Part shown: in pieces, positions 43,195 to 54,807 of the stretch
How positions within the stretch are numbered: the first letter of the stretch is position 1
Layout: the number at the start of each line of letters is the position of its first letter
Program-made: the position numbers and the translations under genes
From: Cryptomeria japonica
Taxonomy: Eukaryota > Streptophyta > Pinopsida > Cupressales > Cupressaceae
Reading direction: 5' to 3'
Assembly: GCF_030272615.1 (NCBI RefSeq)
Contig: NC_081415.1
Coordinates: 629,589,240 to 629,653,239 of the forward strand
Length of the DNA stretch: 64,000 nucleotides
Notes under the pieces: generated by a model
Seen by the model: only the letters and a program-made list of their open reading frames with translations
What the model was told of the DNA's origin: nothing
Databases searched by the model: none

Positions 43195-44529
43195 TCTTTG
43201 CTTTTTGGGAGTGAGTCAAGACCATGCACGAGTAACTTTAGGAAGGACAATGACATAAATGACAAGAATGGATTTTGGACCTTGGAGAGAAAAGTGATGA
43301 GAATGACTTGGAAAATTTGGATTTGGTTTGATTTGAATTTGATCAAATTTGATTGGATAGTCCTTGGATTAGGAAGAGATTCATTGGATGATATCTTAGT
43401 CCTTGGATTAAGACATAGATAAGGTGTAGAGGTCAATAATATGGGCTACAAAGAAAGGTAACAACCAAGCTAGGCTCAACTCAGACCTTGGATTAAGATT
43501 GGATGAAGCCTTCTTCTACTTGGGATAGAATTTGTTCCTAAGAAAAATAAGGCAAGGGATTAGGGTTTTGATCAACCCAAATGATCAGGATCAATTGAAC
43601 AATATAATTGAGATATATTCTTTCTTAAGCATAAGGCTAATTGAGGATTTGACAAATTATAAAAGGTCTAAGTCAAGCTTTGCAAAGTGCTGACTTTAGA
43701 TTGAGAGATTGATTGATTGATTGAAATTGGATTAAGGTTGTTGATTGGATTGATGTGATAAGTCCTCAAAGGTGAAAAATGGCAATGATTATGGAAGTAG
43801 ATTAAAAAAAAAAGATGGAATGAAGGCTACCTAAGATGGGAACTGACTCAATAAGTGATTTTGGGTAAAGCCAAGTTGGACAAAAAGATGCGACCACTCC
43901 TATTAAGGGATTGGGATAATCCTGATCCTTGATAAAAAGCATGAGATTTCAAAGGTTCTTCGTCAAACTCATTTCCATAACCATGTAAGTAATCATCAAA
44001 ATGGTGTAGGAAGGTATGATGTTTTAGCAAGAGTTTATGGTTGATGTCCAAGAACTTATGATGTTTGAGGATTTGTTTATAACGGCTTCTTTTTATTGAA
44101 TTGGTGGTAAATGGATTTCTTGGGATTTTTAAGCGACTTGGGTTTATGGTGCATGAGTGGAAAGTGGACTTGGATTGTTTTGTCTTGGCAATAAATGTCA
44201 AATAGTGAAAACATGTTGGCCAAGGGAATGCTTGAAGAAAGTGTGAATGATGAGGGCCTGGATTAGCCCAATGTGACAAAACTTATTGGTATGAACAAAT
44301 GAAGATAGACAAAAGACATGCAACTTAGGCTACAAAGTGGATTCCACTTGTTGGAACCCCACTTGGATTTCTCCAAATACCTAGACAAAGTGGATAGATA
44401 GAAATCTGGTAGCACTAGCTCCCCTCCACAACACATACTTCTCGGGCATAACAAAATCTCTTACCTCAAAGATCTGAAGATCTCATGAACTGGGGGACAT
44501 ATATCTCGATTTTGAATGGTACAAATTCA
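43195..44529. other. AT-rich sequence with no recognised gene
   Basis: Repetitive GATTTGGTTTGATTTGAATTT-like text and a GATTGATTGATTGA run near 43707. The part at 44385-44500 (TCTGGTAGCACTAGCTCCCC...CTTACCTC...GATCTCATGAACTGGGG) resembles 63600-63710, so it is a dispersed repeat. Confidence 0.4.
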
Positions 44530-45221
44530 GGTAGCTTCAGAGGTCCAACCAGAGCTCGAAAAATCGCCTCGGGCTTGCCAAACTCAGTGAGTCCGAGTAT
44601 GATACATGCCCCCGAGTCTCAAGAGCTTGGACTCAGACTCATCTGAGTCCAGAGGGTGAACTTTCCAGACTCACTGAGTTGGCAAGTTTGGCATAAAATC
44701 ACCAAACTCGATGATTCTCGTGTCTGGGACTCGACCGGCGACAAGGCCCAAAAAATGCCTAAAAAAAGCATTTTTAAAAGGTTTTTTAACTTCTTTTTAT
44801 TTTATTTTATTTATCCTCCAACCCTAAAAGTGAACTTCATTTCATTCATGTGGAAAAATAGGAGGAGAAAAGTGAGTTGTGAAGAAAAACAAAGGTGCAA
44901 TGAAGAAAAACCAGCAAGGAGGAAGTTCAAGATTTCTTCCATTTATCACATTAGGGATGAATTGTGTTTGGATTTGGTGCATTAAGAGTTGGATAGGAAG
45001 AGTTTTCAGATCATTTAAAGCTTGTTGTAAAAGGTAAGATTGTATTTTTGAATAATTTTTTGTTTCTTGTATGCAAAAATTCCATTTTCTATTCATTTAT
45101 TTTGAAAGTTTTACATTTTCTTCCAAATTTTTTTGTATGTTTGTAAATTTATTATGTTTTATTACAGAAAACTTCACTTTATTATTTGCCTCAACTTCAA
45201 ATTTCACAAAACTATCCTACA

Positions 45222-47950
45222 ATGTCTACTTCAGCTTCTAGACCCCCCATTAGAAAGGACCCTGCTTGGAAATATCATGAGGATTTTCGAGGGCAAGGAA
45301 AGGGGCAAACAAAATGTACATTTTGAAAAACAATATTCCATGGAGGTGTATATAGACTGAAATAGCATATTTTTGGTGTTCATGGACATGATGCCAAACC
45401 ATGCCTAAAAGCACTCCCTGAGGGCGTATGTGATTTTTATGTAATGGTTGAGGAAATTGAAAGGAAAAAGAAACAAAAGGAGGATCGAGCGGCCATTGGG
45501 AGAGAGGTAACTTTAGGAAGAGGGACATAGTTAGGTTGTGTTGGAGGCCCTTCTTCCTTACCTCCATATCATCCCACTTAGTTTGCTACTGTTGGTGCTA
45601 GTGCTTCCACTTCTAGTTCTGTAAGTGGCAGTGCCACCACCACTTCTCATGCTCCTAGTACTAGTAGTTGTAGTGGGAGTGTTAGCATTGGACCTAGGAT
45701 TCTTAAATCTAGGTTGGATACCTTCTTTGTGCCTCGCACTACTCCTAGGTCCCAACAGTCACTTGAGGGAATGGGTTAGAACAAGGAGGTCCATGATGTG
45801 GCAGGTTTTGGGTCTACAAAAGTGTTCCATTCTTTACAGCTAGGTGAATGTTTTATAACTTTTATGTTTGATTGTTTTAATTTTTATACTTTGATTCTCT
45901 TTGTTTTATTTTTTCTCGTACATAGTACATAGTACATAGAACATACTTAACTTATCTCATTGAATTTATTTGTGACAAGTCTCCTTATTGGAAAGAAATG
46001 GTTGATGCCCTTACCATATGTGGGGAGAGGTTCAAAGCCCCTACTGAGTGTGATTTGAGGGGACCCATTTTGTCTCAATTAGTGAATGATGTGAAGAAGG
46101 AATTAGATGAACAACGCTAGATATGGAGCACTAAATGTTGCACCATCATGACTGATGGTTGGATGGATAGGATAAATAGAACTCTCCTTAATTTTTTTGT
46201 TTCTTCGACAGGTGATTGATTAATTTTAGTTTCATTTAGTCTTTAATTTTAATTTTTTATTTAATGGTTTATTGAATGATCATTGATCTAGCTTGATTTT
46301 TTTAATTTCAGGGGCACCATTTTCATCAAGTCCATTGATGCCTCCGCCCATTGCAAGACTGCCACCTACCTATGTGAGCAGATAGAGGAGGTGATTGATG
46401 AGGTGGGTGAGGAGAATGTGGTATAGGTGGTGACCGACAATGCAGCAAATTATGTTGTTGCAGGTAAAATTTTGATTACAAACTAATTTTGTTTGCAAAT
46501 TAATTACTATTTTGTACCTCCATTAATTACAATGCAACAAATTATGTTGTTGCAGGTAGACTATTGATGGAGAGGCACCCATTTATAGTTTGGACTCCAT
46601 GTGTTGCCCATTGCATTGACCTCATGTTGGAGGATATTGGAAAACTCCCATGGGTCAAGAGATGTGTAGAAAGGGTGAGAAATGTGTGTAAATTTGTATA
46701 TAATCATTCATGGGTGGCTCTTATGAGACAATACACAGAACATAAGGAGTTGGCTCATCTAGGAATCACAAGATTTGCCACAAACTGCATCATATTGCAG
46801 TCCATACTTAGCTCTAAGTTAGCCTTGAGATGTATGATTGTTGGTGAGGAGTGGTCTTCCTCATCCTATGTTGCCACCCTTGCAGGGAAAGATATGATAG
46901 ATTGCATTTTTGATGAGCGAGACTTTTGGGTCTCTTGTGATGAGATAGTGAAGGTAATTTTTTTATAAATTCTACAAATTAACTTTTTGTTTTATAACTT
47001 ATTATATATATTTTGTTATTTGCTCATTTTTCTAAATTACACAATATTTTCAATTTTGCAGTTTGTTAAGCCCTTGGTTGTTTTGTTGCAAGTTGTGGAT
47101 GGAGAAAAGCCCACAATGGGCTACATATATGATGACATGGATAGGGCAAAGGAGGGCATCAAATCCATCTATGGAGGAGATGAGAACAAGTATGGTCCCA
47201 TTTGGGAGATCATTGATAGGAGATGGCATCATCAGCTTCATAGGCCCATCCATACAGTAGCCTATTATCTGAATCCGACATTCTATTTTATCCCTTCTTT
47301 CAAGGCTGATGTGGAGGTCCTTAATGGGATATACTCGATCATGGAGAAGATGGGACCTATTTATAGTACTCAGATAGAGCTTATTCGAGAGCTACAATTG
47401 TTCTCAAATGCACAAGGAGAGAACTTCTCTCATCCTGTCGCCAAAGACGGTAGGACAACTATGATGCCAGGTAAAAATAAATTGTAAGGCTTAATTTTAG
47501 TTTTATTGTATATTGTTAAATGAGTTCATGAGTGAGACAGATTTTATTTATTTTTCTCATTTCAAACTCAGATCATTGGTGGAGCTTTTTTGGACCAATG
47601 ACACCAAATATTCAGAAGTTGGCCATTCACATCTTGAGCCAACCATATAGTGCATCTGGTTGTGAGTGCAATTGGAGTATGTTTGATCACATACACTCCA
47701 AGAGGCACAATAGATTATTATGGAGAAGATGAATGATCTCATCTTTGTTCACTACAACCTCTATCTGAGAATGAGAAAGAATGCATTAGTTGACATCTCT
47801 CCTATCATTCTTGATGAGGTTGATCCTGAAGGAGAGTGGGCCAATGAGACTCAGATAGATCCTATGGCTATCTTTAGTGATGATGACACTGATTGGATCG
47901 ACCAGCTAGATATAGAGGCTGAGGTTGTAGCCATGGCAGAGGAGGAGTAG
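45222..47950 (+). pseudogene. hAT transposase (BED finger, DUF659, dimerisation domain)
   Basis: From ATG 45222: a BED-type zinc finger (KDPAWKYHEDFRGQ, KCTF then TAG at a Cys position, HIFGVHGH), a Ser-rich linker, then DUF659 from about 46129: TIMTDGWMDRINRTLLNFF, IKSIDASAHCKTATYL, VTDNAANYVVAG, RLLMERHPFIVWTPC, AHCIDLMLEDIGKLPWVK (Asp of TDGW and TDNAAN are likely catalytic-core residues). The hAT C-terminal dimerisation domain is at about 47575-47720 (WWSFFG...LAIHILSQPYSASGCECNWS). Introns are inferred at about 45842-45990, 46213-46312, 46464-46555, 46955-47062 and 47470-47573, most bounded by GT and AG. It carries in-frame stops and at least one frame problem, so it is probably inactive, but it is long and recognisable. 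Confidence 0.88.
46464..46555 (+). other. 92-bp hAT intron ending in a copy of the upstream exon end
   Basis: GTAAAATTTT opens the intron. Its last 25 bases (46531-46555) repeat the last 25 exon bases (46439-46463) with one difference, and both copies are followed by GTA. Splicing this piece out leaves an uninterrupted TDNAANYVVAG-RLLMERHP reading. Confidence 0.75.
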
Positions 47951-48510
47951 AGAGCACGAGAAAAGATAGGAGATATTGATAGTGACATAGATGTTCTTGA
48001 TGTTGGTGAGCATGGCATGGTGTCATGTGGAGTGACTATGGTTTCTTAATCATCCAAGACCTACCTTAAATGTGTTCGCAGGAGGTCGGGGCGAGAGGGT
48101 GCACGCTCCTCTGAGCCATAGGCTTGTAGTTGTATTTACCTTTGGTATTTGTGTTGAACATTTGATGATGATCATATGATGACATGGATTTTTTATTGGA
48201 TGAGTTTTGTAATATTGTATACATTTGACAATATTTATGTATCTACGTTTGTTATTTCCTTCAGCTACAATTTGCGTTTATGCTTATGTGATTGATGTAT
48301 ACTTGTGTATGTAATCAAATGAGCCGAGTTTGATGTTGTTATTGTGTCTTTAAGGTGTATTCAATAAAAGGTGCATGAAACAAGTTTAAAATCTTTTAAA
48401 ATCTCTAAATTTCTTGAGTTTTTCACTTTCCCAAGTCCAATCGAGTCTGAAGCCGAGTCCCAAGTCCGAGTCTGACTCCCGTTTCTTTGGGTCTGACTTC
48501 CTACACCAAC

Positions 48511-48886
48511 AAGAAAATAGGATTTTGGGCAACTACAACAAGGTGTCTAGTAAGTTTTTGAGGGATCTCAGTCCAACGACGGATTCTCGAAGCAGACCAC
48601 TTAAGGCTTTAATTGAGCTTATCGGTGTAGAGAAGGCCTCCACATATGACGAATTCACTCAACACTACAGCCGCCTGACCAACATATTTATATAGCATCT
48701 TGAAAAGCACCACTCAAGATTGCATTGAGAGAGACAATATCCCTAACGTACCTCAATTTGGAAACACTCCCTTGGGGTGATGAGGCCCCCAAGAGGTGAT
48801 TCTCTACTAAAAATTAAAAAAAGTTGGTGTTGTTAATCACCTTTCTCTTACACCCAAAGTCCATGAAGGTGAGGGGAGAGGATAAT
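48511..48886 (+). other. Unrecognised sequence with a short open frame
   Basis: A plus frame to 48695 (FLRDLSPTTDSRSRPLKALI, then GVEKASTYDEFTQHYSRL) looks protein-like but is unrecognised and stops abruptly. A purine-rich GGTGAGGGGAGAGGATA lies at 48868-48884, just before the repeat. Confidence 0.35.
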
Positions 48887-49843
48887 TGGTGTAATGGTGG
48901 GTCCACCCTACACTAGTGGAAGTGCACAAGACACAAAAAAACACATGTTCATTTTAACCCCAAAATATGTGTTTTCTTATCTAATGCATGAAAGAAATCT
49001 AATTTATTGGAAAACCAAAATTCTTCGACAAACGTCCTACAAAAGAGTGATTAATAGTCTCAATTCTTAGCCTTGGACATGCGGACAAGATACAAAAAGA
49101 AAGGAAGGTCAGTAAAATCTGAAAGTTAACTACTTATAGCACAAACACTGAAGTGTAGGCATAGATGCCAGTGTATGCGCATATGCTAACGTATGCACAA
49201 TATCGATTTAAGGCTTACACAAAAAATGTTACTTCAAGAAGCCAAAGTTTTAAAAATTCAAAAATAGGCGAAAACTTTACAAGAGCGGAGATGCTAGAAA
49301 AGTCTCACAGAGAGCTTTTACAAACACACAGTTAGCTCTGAAAACTTAAAATTTCAATACAGGCAGAAGGTGGGAAAACAAAAAGGTGGAGATTTTGATC
49401 TACAAGCGCAAATGCTAACATTTGCGCAGGCCTCGAAGTGCAACCCGCAAAAAAGATTAAAAATTACCCTAGAATGCTAAGATTATACTAAAATCTTTAA
49501 AAAACAACTATTTAGAATGAAACTTTAAACAAACAAATTGATACTTTTGTATTTTAAAGCTTGTATTAATTTTTTTTTGTATTTTAGGATCTTGAGCGAA
49601 AATAGAAGAAGTGTTAGCATCATAAACTGCAACGAAGACACCATTCTAGCTCTATGGAAATGCTGAAACAATGACACAGATGTCATTCTGCAGATCCTGT
49701 AGAGAAAATATTAGGCGGGAGGAAAATTTTAAACATATACATGCTAATTTGAGGATGCAGAGATGTCGATTCTGAAGCGGAAACATCGATGCGCAGTCAG
49801 AGGCACCGATCCCTGACCTACGAGAAAATTTCTACAACAAACA
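48887..49843. repeat. LTR-like direct repeat, copy 1
   Basis: 957 bp, TGGTGTAATG to CAACAAACA. The second copy is at 51201-52135, about 80-85% identical. Preceded by a purine run, as before a plus-strand LTR. It contains many copies of a degenerate GATGCYAAYNTG / CACAAATGCTAAC phrase. No coding sequence. Confidence 0.6.
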
Positions 49844-50580
49844 CCAAAATGGGAAATAAAAGGAACTTGGGGAAACAAGATAAAAATCAAAGCAAAAAGC
49901 TCAATCATGCAAATAAAATACACATGGCCAACTGACATCTCTTTCTAAGAGTAGGACTAGGATTGTGATAAAATGCCAGGTATGGGAAGGATGCATCCCC
50001 ATGGGAAAAGATAACTAATAGGACTGTGTTTAGGAAATAGAGCAGATAGAAGTGCAAGTGGATGTAGATATGGAATATCATCATTCAGATTTGATTAGCA
50101 CAATGTGGATGGGTGCTTGGGTGACACACAAGTCAAGAAGAAGCTCATTTTGATGGGAAAAGCTTAGCATACAGGTGAAGCTCAGTGTAATGGGTTAAAA
50201 TCTTAGTGTACTGGGATGATCCTTATTCAAGGTTCAGAATACAACTCAACATCTCAGAGGAAGCGAGTAGGGATGACTGATCAAGTGCATGGATGTAGGT
50301 GACCAAATAGGGTGAAATGTACTTGCACAAATAGGAAAGGGATACAAATATACATGAACGAAGTATTGATGCAACATAAAGTGATTCAGGTGGAAATAAA
50401 GAGCATCCAAATAGATGGTGGATTTGACTTATTTACCTTGACACCTGAAAAAAGGTTTTCACCAAGGTACTTTCCCATAGTGCCACAAAGTGGTTTTCAC
50501 TAATGGACGAATTGATTTTTCTTCTTTTTTGTTTTTTCATTTTTTTTAATGATTTTTTTTCATCTTTTTCTAATTTTTGA
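49844..50580. other. Sequence between the LTR-like repeats, no gene seen
   Basis: No supported frame. Ends in a T-rich run (50518-50575). Confidence 0.4.
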
Positions 50581-50599
50581 AAATTGGTAATCTCTGAAG

Positions 50600-51183
50600 A
50601 CTAGGGAAACTTATTCAGATGCATGATGTTCATGGGCTCATCTAAAGGATCTCCTTCAGGTGTAGCCAATTGATAGGCTCCTGATCCATACTTTGCAATG
50701 ATGACATAGGGTCTAAGCTAGTTAGGCTCAAACTTGCCTTTCTTTTCATGGTCCTAAAGATTTCTTTGATTTTCCATAAGGACAAGGTCACCAATGTCAA
50801 ATTCTCGAGTCCTAAATTTATTGTTGTAGCTCAATCAGAGGTAGATCCGATATATCCAGAGGTGATTTAATGCCTTGAGGTGCCTTTCATCTAATAGTTC
50901 CAGCTCTTGTAGCCTCGCCAATCTATACTCTTCATCAAGAAGGATGTTTTGCAGTGACACCTAAAGTGAGGAGAGCTTGATCTCAAGGGGTAGGATGACT
51001 TCAGAATGAAAGACTAAGGAATATGGTGTGGCTCTTGTGAAATTGTGAATGTTTGTGCAGTGGGCCCAAAGGGTGGGATGGAGTTGCAAGTACCAATCAC
51101 AACCAACTTTAGTGACTATTTTCTTGAGTATCTTAATGAGAGTTTTATTTAAAGCCTCATCTTGACTATTTCCTTTCAAGTAG
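50600..51183 (-). pseudogene. Gypsy integrase C-terminal fragment (Athila/Tat-like)
   Basis: Minus-strand frame: QDEALNKTLIKILKKIV, DWYLQLHPTLWAH, TRATPYSLVFHSEVILPLEI, then DEEYRLARLQELELLDER, FDIGDLVLMEN, KKGKFEPN (stop), LRPYVIIAKYGSGAYQLATP and MHLNKF. These are the end of the integrase core and the GPY-type tail of plant non-chromovirus gypsy elements. The rest of pol is missing; the left edge meets the LTR-like repeat copy 2. Several TAG stops. Confidence 0.85.
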
Positions 51184-51200
51184 CATGGGGAGAGGATACT

Positions 51201-52135
51201 TGGTGTAATGATGGGTCCACCCTACACTAGTGCAAGTGCACAAGACACAAAAACCACGTTCATTTTAACCCCAAAATATGTGTTTTCTAATCTAATGCAT
51301 GAAAGAAATCTAATTTAGTGGAAAACCAAAATTCTTCGACAAACATCCTACAAAAGAGTGATTAGTAGTCTTAGTTCTTAGCCTTGGACATGCAAGCAAG
51401 CTGCAAAAAGAAAGGAAGATCAATAAAAACTGAAAGTTAACTACTTATAGCACATATGTCAAAGTGCAGGCACAAATGCTAGCACATACGCAGATGCTAA
51501 CATATGTGCAAACGCTGATTTAAAGATTACACAGAAAATGTTACTTCAAGAAGCCAAAGTTTTAAAAATTCAAAAATAGGTTGGAACTTTACAAGAGAAA
51601 AAATGTTGAAACATTTCCATGGAGACACCAATCTAGATTTAACAAACATACATTTAGCTTTGAAAATTTAAAGATGGAGATGTCAATTTGTAGGCACAAA
51701 TGCCAATGTTTGCATAGGCATTGAAGCACAGCCTATGATAAAGATTAAAAATTACCCTAGAATGTTAAGATTGTACTAAAATATATATAAGAAAACTATT
51801 TAAGATGAAACTTTAAACAAACAAATTGATATATTTGTATTTTAAATCTTATATTCGACTTTTTCTTTGGTATTTTAGGATCTTAAGTGAAAAACAGAAA
51901 AAAAAAGTGTTAGCAAAATAAACTGCAATGGAGATACCATTCTAGCTCTATGGAGATGCTAAAATAGTGATGTAAATGCCATTTTATAGACAAAGATGCC
52001 AATCTGTAGATCTTGTAGAGAAAATATTAGGCGGGAGGAAAAATTTAAATGAAGATGCCAATTCCAAAGTGGAGATGTTGATGTGTAGTCAAAGGTGTTG
52101 ATCTGTGACCTGCAAGAAAATTTCTACAACAAACA
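51201..52135. repeat. LTR-like direct repeat, copy 2
   Basis: 935 bp, TGGTGTAATG to ACAACAAACA, preceded by CATGGGGAGAGGATA. Partner of 48887-49843. With the first copy it may bound a rearranged element whose interior now holds only a reverse integrase fragment. Confidence 0.6.
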
Positions 52136-54000
52136 CCAAAACGTGATATAAAAGGGACTTGGGGTCCCACCGGGCATGCCAAAATGAAGAGGATAAAAAC
52201 CTAAGCTAATGGTTAGTGCACCAATCATAAATAAAATATAAAATAAATCATTCAAATGCACAAAAAAGCCATTATACCTAGAATCTTGCTTCTTCCTCTG
52301 ATTGAGCTTGATGAAGTGGGTGTGTGCCCTATGCTCCACTTTATTTTCTCCTTGGATGAGGGATATGTGGATTTCTCTCCACTACACAATGAGATATATT
52401 GGTTTCAAAGGATGAGTATGGATGAGATGGACTGGCTTAGGCGAGACAATATTTGGGCATTATGATGGTGCTATGAATGATTCCAAAACTCAAATGGATA
52501 GCATAAAATTGCATAAAATACGGATGATTTGTGATGAGAGGAGACTCCAATTTATATATTGGAGGAGGCCAAAATGGAGGGCTAGGATTGAAAGAAAGTG
52601 GGAGAGGATTGAGAGGACAAGGCATAGGATTAAAGAGATATGCCATAAAGGCATTTCTTGTCTCTACACCCCATAAGTACATGAGGAAGAGATCCCCAAG
52701 TACATTGGGAAGAGAAAAGGAATATAAAATTTCTTGGGGAAAGGGATGAGGAATTAAAAATTACAAAATAAAAGAATGTGTGGGAAGACTAAATGAGAAA
52801 CGGAATTAATAATTCCTTGGGAAGAGGGGAATGAGAATGTGCAAGGAGTTGACATTCCTTGGAAGAGACAAATTTGGTAGAATTTAAGGTTTGGAGGGTG
52901 AAAGAAGAAATCCATTTATGGCAAAGAGTTGACCCATTCCTAATCAAGGTGATTAGGAATGTGCAAATGATTAAGGATATTGATTAGGTGGGCTAATGAG
53001 GGGTTAGAGTGCAAGTGAGAATGTTAGGAGGATGGGATATGAGGAGAGAGAGAATGAGTGGAGTAATATTAAATTGGAGGAAATGATAAGTAGGATTAAT
53101 TAGGTTAGAGGATAGGATTAGGAAGGGTGATTTGTAGGAATCATGACATTAGTTAATTAACCAGGATTAGATGAAAATATTGGCTAAGGTTGGGAATTGA
53201 ATTGGTTTTAGAAGAATGGGGATTTTATGTAATCAATTGATAAATTAATTATATGGTCGAGAGATAAAATTAATTAAATATAATTTAACTAATTTTGAGA
53301 AGAATAAAGGCTAACAATTATGTGATAAGGGATAAATTAATTAAATATTAATTTAATATATTTAGGATGTCTACAAATTGATTGGTGGATAGAATGATAT
53401 ATTGATTAATTTTTTGACTTAAGTTAATTTATTGATTGGTGGATATAATGATAGATTGATTGATTGAAATGTTAGCCAGTAGAAAGATTAGTGAGAAGTG
53501 AAGAATGATTAATGTGATGACATGGGCTTTCATCTGTGCACTTTATCATCATCCAGATTTATTATATCACAAATGGATATCTTTGCACCAAGGTATAGAA
53601 TCCCAAGGTGACGATGTTATCCTTTTGTGTTAACAGACACACTATAGACAAGGAAGATTCTCATCCATCTTGAAACTTGTGTGTTTAGGGTCGAGGTATG
53701 TGTGACAATCACAAGCATAATGATACATGACCAGAAGGTTTGCATAGGATCTTTTTCAAATGAACGTGCCAACACAAACACCCAAAACACACTTGCCTTA
53801 GAACTTCATGAAAACATCTCACAAATAGAAAACGGAAATAAGATCACAAATCATCATCACTTCTCTAGACATGTGTGGATATCCTTGAGTAGCATAGTGT
53901 TAGCTTTCCCTACTTTCATTAAAAATTTCAAATTTGAAGGTTGCCTTTTTGGTGTTATTTTCCTTTTGGTCATATTTTTCTTCTCTTTGAACTCGAGCCA
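52136..54000. other. AT-rich sequence with no recognised gene
   Basis: Purine-rich GGAGAGGATTGAGAGG text at 52540-53060, followed by TTAATTAA-rich sequence at 53200-53500. Short frames are present, without domains or consistent coding character. Nothing else seen. Confidence 0.4.
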
Positions 54001-54013
54001 TTGAACCTTTTCT

Positions 54014-54294
54014 AAGTTCAAAGTTCAAAGTTCAAAGCAGGCTCTAAAGAATTTTCTTCATGGATTTTTTTTATGGTAAAAGTGAGCGCTTTGTTGAAAT
54101 TGGTATTGAACTTGAACCTTTGAACCTCTTTGGTTCAAGGTTCAAGGTTCAAAGTCGATCATGCATTGGTTATATATTTGCTTATTCATTGTCCTTTGTT
54201 TTATCATGTAGTTGGTGTTATGTGTTGCTCTGTGTTATTTCTCAATGTTGAACTTGAACCTTTGAACTTTTTGGTTCTTGGTTTAAGGGTCAAA
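54014..54294. repeat. GTTCAAA heptamer runs and two hairpins
   Basis: Tandem AAGTTCA units at 54014-54037. An inverted pair follows: 54106-54126 (TTGAACTTGAACCTTTGAACC) and 54132-54154 with a 5-base loop. A second, less perfect pair is at 54248-54268 and 54272-54294. Both left arms are nearly identical. Confidence 0.75.
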
Positions 54295-54807
54295 GTTTAA
54301 ATTCTTAAAGTCTAAAGTTCCATGTAGAATTGACACATGCATCATGAAGTGAATGTGGTAGTGGGAAAAGAGAATATTCTGGGGAATTCAAAATGTTAGT
54401 TTCTAAATTATGACAAGTAATCATGATAATTCATGAGTCATGTGATGGAATGACCCAAAATTAAATGCATGTCGATTATACATCAAATCAAGCATCAGCT
54501 CACATGAACTTACTTAATTAGTACAACTAGCTAAGTTTTGAGTGTGATTTTGTCCATTTTTGTTGCAAAAGCTAGCAATTGTTTCTAGAATCTTCTCAAT
54601 AGTTGTGTAAGCAAGGAAAATTGGAGGTATTGTATCTGCATTCCAAAGGTTTCCGAGAATTTGTTGTCCAGATCAAGTTAGTTTCAATTGTTCTCTTTTC
54701 TTTTGTATTTACTTGTTCTGGAATCTAACTGTTGTTCGTTCCCTTTTGTTGTGTATGGGAATTCATTTCCTTCCTGAAATTATTTTATTAAAATAAGAGG
54801 GGCCATT

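Larger units (their letters stand above)
44530..48510 (+). mobile_element. hAT DNA transposon (approximate limits)
   Basis: A transposase gene (45222-47950) is flanked by unusual ends rich in GAGTC/GACTC: left 44570-44740, right 48410-48490. Such subterminal repeats are typical of hAT elements and bind the transposase. The left end has a 19-bp inverted repeat (44574-44593 with 44668-44686). I could not identify matching terminal inverted repeats or an 8-bp target duplication with confidence. Confidence 0.65.

Noticed and set aside
43848-44279. 143-codon minus frame
   Set aside because: No recognisable motif, His/Phe/Leu/Ser-rich composition expected from A/G-rich plus strand; not called as a gene.
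45250-45755. Minus frames antisense to the hAT N-terminus and a hydrophobic plus frame at 45625-45843
   Set aside because: Alternative frames of the Ser-rich linker of the transposase gene.
52422-52749. Two overlapping plus frames and one minus frame
   Set aside because: Purine-rich low-complexity sequence; no domain, no start context, no second copy.
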